Below, piece after piece: positions 10,153 through 64,000 of a DNA stretch of 64,000 bases. A model generated the notes under the pieces. That model had not been told where the DNA came from and made no database searches. It saw only the letters and a list, made by a program, of their open reading frames with translations. The translations under genes and the position numbers were made by a program. Numbering within the stretch: position 1 is the stretch's first letter; each line of letters starts with the position of its first letter. Location: NCBI RefSeq assembly GCF_019393635.1, contig NC_057866.1, forward strand, positions 122,263,897 to 122,327,896, given 5' to 3'. The stretch comes from Dromiciops gliroides. Its lineage: Eukaryota > Chordata > Mammalia > Microbiotheria > Microbiotheriidae.

Positions 10153-11629
10153 ACTTTTTTTACTTTTAAAATTTTCCATCCTAGAAAATGAGAATTGGAT
10201 TGGGGGGGGGGGGGGGAGAAACCAAACCATGTAACTTTTATTGCAAGATGGATTCCAGAAATTGTCATCTTTTGTACAGAAATAAACTATCAGTGACAGT
10301 TACTTGAAGGAGCTCTAGAGATCAAGAAAATGTAGATCTAAAGGAAAAAACTAAAGCTATGTATTTAGTGTATGATTAAAGCTATGTAATAAGAATTGGC
10401 TTCTGGGTAAAGAAAAAAGCCAGCTTCTTCCTTTTCTCCAGATTTGTTCTGTTCTATATGGAAACATGAAATAGAAAAAGTTACCTAAAGTCACTTGGCT
10501 ATGGTTAACATTAGCCAAACCATATCCCTTTGGAAACTAAGAAAAAAGTAATCCTGGCTGTACTTGATATTATGTGATCTAACTAGGTACCTTGAAGAAA
10601 ATTCAAGTGTGCATCTTGCTTTTTAAATTTCATATTGACTTAAACATTCAGGGCAAAGGTATGAGGAGGTCTTGCTAAATTAGCTTCAGTGAAGTGTATT
10701 TTAAACTTACATATAATTGGGATAATTATAGTATTTCTATTTTTTAAATTCTCACATGAAGTAATTAACTAAAATGGAATATAGAAAATCAGAATAGAAA
10801 AGGTTTTATTAATCATAATTGAAAATCTAATAGTAGCCCAACACCATAGATGCCAAAACTTCTTTCCTCTGGCTGTTAACAACTTTGGAAATCAAAAGAA
10901 CTTTGTTGTAATATAATCGAGTTCTTCTTTTAAGAAGACCATATGATAAAAATGAAATTTACAAAGTAGAAATTTAGTGGGTGAATATGACAAAAGGATT
11001 CTTTGCTTTACAAAAGTTCAGTTGTACATTTCATAGAAGATAGAACTTGATTTAGAGATGCTTTTACATAGTTTCAAAAAATGATATATAAAACAAGGAA
11101 TGTCATTACCTTAACAAATTTTGATTAGTTGTATTAGAGTGACTTGAAGAGGGAGGAAATGTAGAAGCCAGATCCAAGTCTTGCTTAAAATTCAGTTTTT
11201 CTTTCTTTCTCTGGTTCCCAAATATAAATTACATATATTTTAAGCTGGAGCTACTGAATTTTTAAAACCTACTTGTCACAGAGGCAGGTGCTAGAAAACC
11301 TCGAATGAACAAATATTGAGGATTAAATGAGATTCAGAGTCATCCGAAGTGTCTTACTCTTTTGAATAAGACTTCTTATAATCAGATCAGAATTACTTTC
11401 TACATTCCCCTTTTCAATTAAACCTCCCCCAACAGATAAAACTCCCCCCAACAATTTATAAGATTAGACTGGCATGTAATCCCACTGGGCTCAAATGCTG
11501 ACTTTTGTAATGTATGCTGGCCTAGGTTATTTTATAAAGGCTATGACATTGATCCCTGCTACATGAAGTATGTGAGGACAACTACTTCTTAATGTGTTTA
11601 TACATGTCCAGATTTTCATCATAGAATTG

Positions 11630-11868
11630 AGATAGGCAGCTAAATGGCTCAGTGGATAGAGTGCTGGCCCTAGGGTCAGGAGGATCTGAGTTCAAATTCG
11701 GCCTCAGGCTGGGTGAATCCTGGGCAGGTTGCTTAATCCTGTTTGCCTCAGTTTCCTCATCTGTAAAATGAGCTAGAGAAGGAAATGGCAAGCTACTCCA
11801 TCATCTTTGCCAAGAAAAACCCAAATGGAATCACGAAGAGTTGAACGTGACTGAATAACAGCGGCAGA
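11630..11868 (+). mobile_element. Older marsupial CORE-SINE with long 3' module
   Basis: Head 'ggcagctaaatggctcagtg', core, then the MIR-like 'cctcagtttcctcatctgta' and the 3' module 'gccaagaaaaacccaaatgg'. This longer family is distinct from the short WSINE1 copies and is more diverged. Confidence 0.8.
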
Positions 11869-12227
11869 ATTGAGACATGGATGGGGAGGTCTTTTGTTTG
11901 TTTCTTAACCTAAAAAAACAGTTGTTAATTTTGCAGAAACTGTAAAGAGATGTTTTTAAGTAGAAAACATAACTAAAGGTGGCTTAATTTTATGCTTCTA
12001 AACAATTGCTGCAACAGAAGGCAGAAGTTATAATTATAAATTCTTTTTATTTTAAATATAACCCTCACACTGATACACTTATTTAATAACTTGGTTTTGC
12101 TATGGCTACTTTTCAAAGAATAATTCCTTAGAGTTGTTGATTTCCAATAAAGATTTTAGACCACAGAATCCATGAATAATAGGGGCAAATTTTAAGCTAC
12201 CCTCTCTGCTGGGGCCAGAATGACCAC

Positions 12228-12513
12228 TTGTACTTGTATCAAAAATCTTCAATGATCCCCCATTCTCTACGTAAAGTTCAAACTCGAGATCTCTCTGTCC
12301 TCAGACCTGCAAAAGGGCTCTCACTCATATGGTTCCATGTTGCTAATGCTTGTTATTCAATTTAAATGATTTCATTTCCTTAAGTCCTTTAAAGCCCAAA
12401 TCCAAAGAAAACCTCATGAAGTCTTTCCTGATATCTGTTGCCTCATAGGTTTTTGTGGGACAAAGCTCTTGCAGACTGTAAAATGTTATATCAATGTCAA
12501 TTCTTCCCTCTCA

Positions 12514-12561
<48 letters not shown>

Positions 12562-12705
12562 TTTACTTCTAATGTACTTGAGTAATATTGCAGGCCTAAC
12601 TATGTTGATAGGGTTTTATTCCTTTACTAGAATTAGTTCCTGGAGGGCAGGGATGATCACATCTAGACTATAGCCCATAGTAGGCACTTAACTAATGTTT
12701 GCAGC
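12228..12705 (+). mobile_element. L2 LINE 3' fragment
   Basis: Degraded L2 tail: 'ttcaatgatcccccattctc', 'tttcctgatatctgttgcct', then 'cctggagggcagggatgatc' and 'gtaggcacttaactaatgtt'. A TG microsatellite interrupts it at about 12518-12561. Confidence 0.6.
12518..12561 (+). repeat. (TG)n microsatellite
   Basis: About 21 uninterrupted TG units within the L2 fragment. Confidence 0.95.
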
Positions 12706-12937
12706 ATCTTAACTATGTAAAATGAAATTTGTTTAGTCTGTTTTATGGACGTAAACTGGACAAAAGATTTTCATGCAACCTAAATCAGATGCACAAAATT
12801 AGTTCTTTGGTTTAAAGGAGAAAACAATGCAGAACAATGGTTTAAACAGGAGCCAAGTAAGACTGTTTAGGGATTAATATTTAGCAGTAAGCTTTTTGTA
12901 ATGTGATATAGTGCTTTGTAATGTGATATAATGGGTG

Positions 12938-13103
12938 CTTTATATCCCTCCCCCCCCCCCCCCCGGGCAATGAGGGTTAGGTGACTTGCCCAGGGTCACA
13001 CAGCTAGTGTCATGTGTTTGAGGGCAGATTTGAACTCAGGTCCTTCTGAATCCAGGGCTGGTAATTTATCCAGTATGCCACCTAGCTGCCCCCACTTTAT
13101 ATC
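12938..13103 (-). mobile_element. WSINE1-type SINE, reverse, with TSD
   Basis: Body 12947-13094, from a C-run through 'gggcaatgagggttaggtga' to 'ccacctagctgcccc'. It is flanked by the 9-bp duplication 'ctttatatc' (12938-12946, 13095-13103). Confidence 0.85.
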
Positions 13104-13584
13104 TTCTTAATTTAACTGAATGACCCAGGGGAGAAACCTAAAAGGAAAACCTGATAAGAAAATCTTTCCTGGATACTGAGTTTTAAGTTCTTTTTTTTTT
13201 TTTGTATGAGGAAAAGCTGGATTTTAAATGCCATACTGGCCATATGACTCTGGGCAAGCAGCCAGCTCTCAGTGTGCCAAGCCCCCTAAGATTCTCACTG
13301 ATGGCTAGTGTTGTTAGCAGGAGTGTTCTAAAACCCACAACATCACAGGCTGCTGAGTTTCTTCACTGAGTAGGGGTCTGTTGCTAGATTTGGTATTTTG
13401 ATTCTGCAGTCATTTCACTGCTCTTTTGCCATTGCAGAGGCTAAGGAGTAGGAAAAGGAAACAAGTTTACCTTAAATACCGCTTTTTTAAAGTTAGTTCA
13501 TAGTCTTAAGCATGGAGCATTTGACTGAAGGTCTGTTACATTGTTACAGTAACTTGACTATGCTCCGGTGATCTGAAGCATGGG

Positions 13585-13690
13585 AGTGAGAATTTATATG
13601 GCACCTTAAGTGCTTTACAGATGTGTTATCTGATCCTCGCAACAACCCTATGATGCTGGGGTTATTATCCCCTTTTTCAGTTGAAAGAAT
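13585..13690 (-). repeat. MIR fragment, reverse
   Basis: Reads 'aagtgctttacagatgtgtt', 'tgatcctcgcaacaacccta' and 'ttattatccccttttt', the standard reverse MIR order. Confidence 0.55.
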
Positions 13691-13805
13691 GCTTTCATTT
13701 GAGAATTTTTTTTAATACAATATTTGAAAACAAGTTTGCATGATCCCAATCAGGGCAAGGGGGTGGTAAGCACATGAGGTTCATAGTTGATTCTTTAAGC
13801 CATTT

Positions 13806-13970
13806 AGTAATTTACTTTCTTTCTTTTTTTTTTTTTTTTGGCAGGGCAATGGGGGTTAAGTGACTTGCCCGGGGTCACACAGCTAGTAAGTGTCAAGTGT
13901 CTGAGGCCGGATTTGAACTCAGGTCCTTCTGAATCCAGGGCCAGTGCTCTGTCCACAGTAATTTACTTTC
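13806..13970 (-). mobile_element. WSINE1-type SINE, reverse, 5' truncated, perfect TSD
   Basis: Body 13820-13956. It breaks off in the 'gtgctctgtccac' stretch, so the head is missing. A perfect 14-bp duplication 'agtaatttactttc' flanks it (13806-13819, 13957-13970), so the truncation happened at insertion. Confidence 0.9.
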
Positions 13971-14582
13971 AATGTGACTAAAATAAAACGAGTAATTAAT
14001 AGTTTACTGCTTTTGTAGGAAACAGCTTGGATGATGTTCTCTAACATAATAGGATCAAGAAATAGTTTATAGAGGACAGAAGAGGGACATGAAAATATCT
14101 TAGTGCCACCAAGCTCTCTAGGGGTTCAAGTTTTGCTGAAAAGAAATGAAAAAAAAAAGAAAAGAAAAGAAATGAACTTTCACAATGACTTCATGGCCTA
14201 CAAAAAGCAACCTCATGTGGGTAGGAAACATTTTGAGAATTTGTTGTCATTGGGGTTTTTTTTTTTTTATTCTTTGGTGAAAAGTAATTTCCCAGTTACC
14301 AATTACCTTTCTTTGACAGTTTATAACACAGCTCACTGTCAATATGTGGCTTTGGATTTTATATCCCAACAGCAGAATTAAGATTTCAGTTTAACGAGTC
14401 AAAATTAATTAGTTCACTTTAAAAATGAATAATTTCTCAAATTTTATGACTAAAATGATTTTTGATTCTTTTGCAAAACCAAAGAGTTTCTACTTTTCAT
14501 CCCCCTCACCTGCAAACTTTAGTTCTTCTACAGTATAGGAAGCTTGGTGGAAAGAACCATCTCATTTTTGTTTTTTTCTCAG

Positions 14583-14818
14583 GACACCCCAATCATTTCT
14601 GAAGAATCTTGGCAGTTAGAATCAGAAGGAAAACTTTCATTTTGAATTCAGACAGGATATCCTAAGACTTCATTTGAAGAAAGCTACTCGTGAGTAGAGA
14701 CCGTTTCATTCTCAAGCTTGTATCACCAGCACAGTGTTTCTGACTTGTAGGCTGATTCTCAGTGACTTGGCCTGTTCAATTTGGACATGGCCTACCCAGT
14801 CATACTTTTGTAAATAAA
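14583..14818 (+). other. Candidate unassigned terminal exon
   Basis: A T-rich tract ends in an AG at 14581-14582 (context 'gtttttttctcag'). The next 60 bases are open: DTPIISEESW then QLESEGKLSF, with TGA at 14643-14645. AATAAA follows at 14813-14818. This resembles the last exon and 3' UTR of a plus-strand transcript, perhaps a ZAR1 read-through isoform or a lncRNA. The coding stretch is too short to exclude chance. I recognise no protein family. Confidence 0.25.
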
Positions 14819-15749
14819 GCCTCATTCATATGTCACACACTTCCCTATTGATAAGAAAATATTTTTGCCTAAGAGTTATGTTAAATGTGAGCCAAAGGGG
14901 TTGGCAAGCAGATTATCAAAATAAAAGTCTATTTCCCAGTCTTCTTGCAGCTATTCGTGCTTCTGACTCCTACTGAAGGCAGCAATGGCCTCTAGCCTTT
15001 TTCAGGCTATTTTTTTTCCTACTAAAATTTTGCACACAGTTGTCTTCCTGAGGGAGAAAAGTTAGTAACAGAAGAAAAGAGATCACTGAGGGAGAGGAGA
15101 CATTGCTCCTAGAGATATATAATATTTTTGTTTGGCTATAATTGTAGATTCCTAGGAAGAATTTTATCTTACTTCATCTCTTGTTATAGAGGCTTGATTC
15201 TCTATCTGTACTGAAGTTTCATGTCATTTAGGCTTTGGCTTAAATACAGTGATCTCCGTTAGAAGTACTCTGGAATTATGTTTTCTGAACATACCAGGTT
15301 GTTGAGCCCCGCCCCCCCCCCTCACCCTCAAACTAAGAATTTTTAAGGGAAATAATCCTAACTTGGTTCTCAAACTCACATTTCATATAAAGTAATTTAT
15401 GGCTTATTATATTTCTGTAAGTAACACTTTACCTAAGTCTCTTCAAAGAAACCAAAGATAATTCAGTCTCTTAATATAGGGCTTCAAAGAATCTTTTGTT
15501 ACAATAAAAAAAAAGTAATTTTAAAACAATACTTTGGAAATCTTTTGTTCAATATTCATAATTTGAGTGAATTTAACATTAGGTTATAATTATATATTTT
15601 TGGTTCATAGTGAGGTATAAGAAACCAGTTTACAATCTTTTAAAATAAAAATGATATATAAGAGGAATGAAATCAAGTTAATGTTCTAAAATTCCTTGAC
15701 ATTCATGACGTTAAATTATTTAATCCCTAACATTCAAAATAATACACAA

Positions 15750-17586
15750 AGTAAGAGATACAATGTTTTTATTTTAACAAAAACAAAAAAAAGGGTCAAA
15801 GGAAGAGATAAAATAGGAAATGGTAAGAGATGATGTGAATAAAAGTGTGTAACTCACCACTAAATAAAACTACCTAACCTCAGTAAATAGTAATTAAATA
15901 ATTAAAAGAACACCATCTACAGTACCAACAAGCCATCAAAATAATTCAGTTTTATCAGGGTCAAAAAAATACAGTGATTATGAATGTGCCATGACCAGTT
16001 ATAGAACTTTAAAGGTAACATAACTACTGTCAGCAGTCCAACAGCGTGCACAGTGCCTTCAATTAATGCATTTCAGCATAATTACATTTCTGGTGGGGTC
16101 CTCTTCCCCAAGAAAAGGCAAAGCTAAGAATTTCATTTCTACATTCTAAACTCTGGAATCTCAGAGCCTGGTTTTAAAAAAAATCACAGTGGGTAAGAGA
16201 TGCATATAAAAAATACAAGGTGTTCCTTTCAAATTAGAGGAATTGTGGGACTACATTCATTTCTTTTACAAAATGCTTTAAAAAAAAACCCCAACAGGTA
16301 CAGTTCATATTATACTACAGACTTAACGGATAAGTCTATTGCATGTTTTGGTATCCATCCTCTGTGGTCCTTTCATTTTATTTTTTTCTGCAGCCCAAAC
16401 TTCCTTAGTTGTCATATAGGTCCTGAATAAACATATCAATACATTTGCACCTCTTCAGCAGACAATAGGATCTGCAACTCATATATTTCTACCACCAGTG
16501 GCCACAATTTTTTCATTAGCTTTGTACACTTATCCTTATATAACAGTGCATTGCACAAATGTACAAGAAAAATACTGGTTTTATTCTATACAGTTTCTAG
16601 AATATTTACAGAATAAAATAAGTTAACTTTTTCTAGTGAGAATTGCTGATGGGCAGCATATATCTTTAATATACATTTAAAGTCTCTGCAGGCAGCTACT
16701 TTGGTTAGTTGTTATCAATAATTGTAACATAAGCACTGATCAGAGAACTGAGCAGCATTCCAATAAAGTTAACAGATATATTATTTCTTTTAGAAATCCT
16801 GGGAAAGCCCAGTTTTAAAATATTATTTAATGTCCTAACATTTACACACTATGAAGAGTTAGATCTAATAAAATAAAATTTCTTCAAAAATAATTTGCAG
16901 TGCTCTTTTAGGCATGCTCTGAGACTTTATCAACAAACATCCATACATCCTAACTCTCGCACATATAATTCCTTATGCAGACAAAACAAAAATAAAAGTC
17001 CACCACACACAACTGCAATCCCCAAATATTAAGAAATCAATGGTTTTTGCAAACAAGTCTTTTTCTGTTGATGTCTGACTGCACATTCTTCATGTAGATA
17101 ATTAGGTATCAAGTGATGATTATGCTTATGATTGCTGGAAAGTCAGGAAGCCTTGCAGGTCTTCAGCTAAAATAAAGCAGCCTTGATTTCAGCCTCATTC
17201 CACCTGCTTTTCATTGTTTCTGTATTAGAGAAACATTATTGCAACGATTCTTAGAATTATTTTCTTGCTGCAGAAAATAATGCATTTCTGTGCATCGCTT
17301 TTAGCCCTTTTCCTTTCATGTAGTTTTATATAATTTTTTAAAAAGTTACTACTGTACACAGTTATTATGAAGGAATGGCAGTCAGTAAGCATTTTTTTTT
17401 CCTTCAGAGCTTTTGTTTCCAAGTTCTTAATTTCTTATTTTGATAAAATTCTACATTGGTCACCAAGGTTATGGATGTTGCTGGAAAAGGTATCAATCAG
17501 TTGCAACAGTTTGTGAAAGGTGCTTGATAAAATTCTGAGGTATCCCTCAGCTTTAATCTTTTTCATTCTCTAAATGATGGTGCTTC
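15750..17586 (-). other. FRYL: Probable FRYL 3' UTR
   Basis: 1.8 kb downstream of the FRYL stop codon. It is AT-rich and, unlike the flanks, has no recognisable mobile element. AATAAA signals on the minus strand occur at 15768-15773, 16377-16382 and 16580-16585. The distal one is taken as the likely end because the repeat-free tract extends that far. The exact end is not known. Confidence 0.5.
15768..15773 (-). terminator. FRYL: Candidate distal FRYL poly(A) signal
   Basis: AATAAA on the minus strand (TTTATT on plus), 1.8 kb after the stop codon. Confidence 0.4.

Positions 17587-64000
<46,414 letters not shown>

Larger units (their letters stand above)
9960..15750. other. ZAR1-FRYL intergenic region (convergent genes)
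   Basis: 5.8 kb between the ends of two convergent genes. It holds four WSINE1-type SINEs or relatives, an L2 fragment with a TG microsatellite, and a MIR piece. No gene is certain. The best candidate is a terminal-exon-like block at 14583-14818 (see its entry). 10210-11600 shows nothing recognisable. Confidence 0.7.

Overview
This window is nuclear DNA from a marsupial, most likely of the Australian lineage. The evidence is many copies of a tRNA-derived CORE-SINE of the WSINE1 type (core 'gcagctaggtgg...gtgaccctgggcaagtcactta'), several with intact target-site duplications. Older relatives ending in a 'gccaagaaaaccccaaatgg' module, marsupial L1, a BovB-type RTE LINE, L2, L3/CR1, MIR and solo LTRs are also present. 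The opossum-type SINE that I would expect in Monodelphis was not seen. The identification comes from reading repeats, not from a database search.

Three protein genes lie in the order SLC10A4 (+), ZAR1 (+), FRYL (-), the same neighbourhood as human chromosome 4p. SLC10A4 is complete in three coding exons (485-1143, 1866-2076, 5520-6035; 461 aa). ZAR1 is complete in four coding exons (7296-8195, 9048-9140, 9243-9317, 9689-9832; 403 aa) and starts inside the only CpG island of the window. FRYL is convergent with ZAR1. Its last 15 clear coding exons run on the minus strand from 56475 down to the stop codon at 17587-17589, about 772 C-terminal residues. Two very short in-frame exons (9 nt at 52184-52192 and 18 nt at 21148-21165) fit perfectly between them. 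The 5' part of FRYL lies beyond the right edge.

Layout: 1-484, 5' flank of SLC10A4; 485-6035, SLC10A4; 6036-7295, its 3' UTR and the ZAR1 promoter; 7296-9960, ZAR1; 9960-15750, intergenic DNA with repeats; about 15750-17586, probable FRYL 3' UTR, free of repeats; 17587-64000, FRYL exons and introns. The introns hold nearly all the mobile elements, including nested insertions (MIR split by a solo LTR; another LTR split by a WSINE1) and the fossil 3' end of an endogenous retrovirus.

The three genes have no common pathway. SLC10A4 is a synaptic-vesicle orphan of the bile-acid transporter family. ZAR1 is an oocyte RNA-binding factor. FRYL is a giant Furry-family scaffold. I found no prokaryotic system, CRISPR array or clearly new protein system. 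The most interesting items are the two FRYL microexons, a candidate extra terminal exon between ZAR1 and FRYL, a 130-bp imperfect hairpin, and datable nested insertions.
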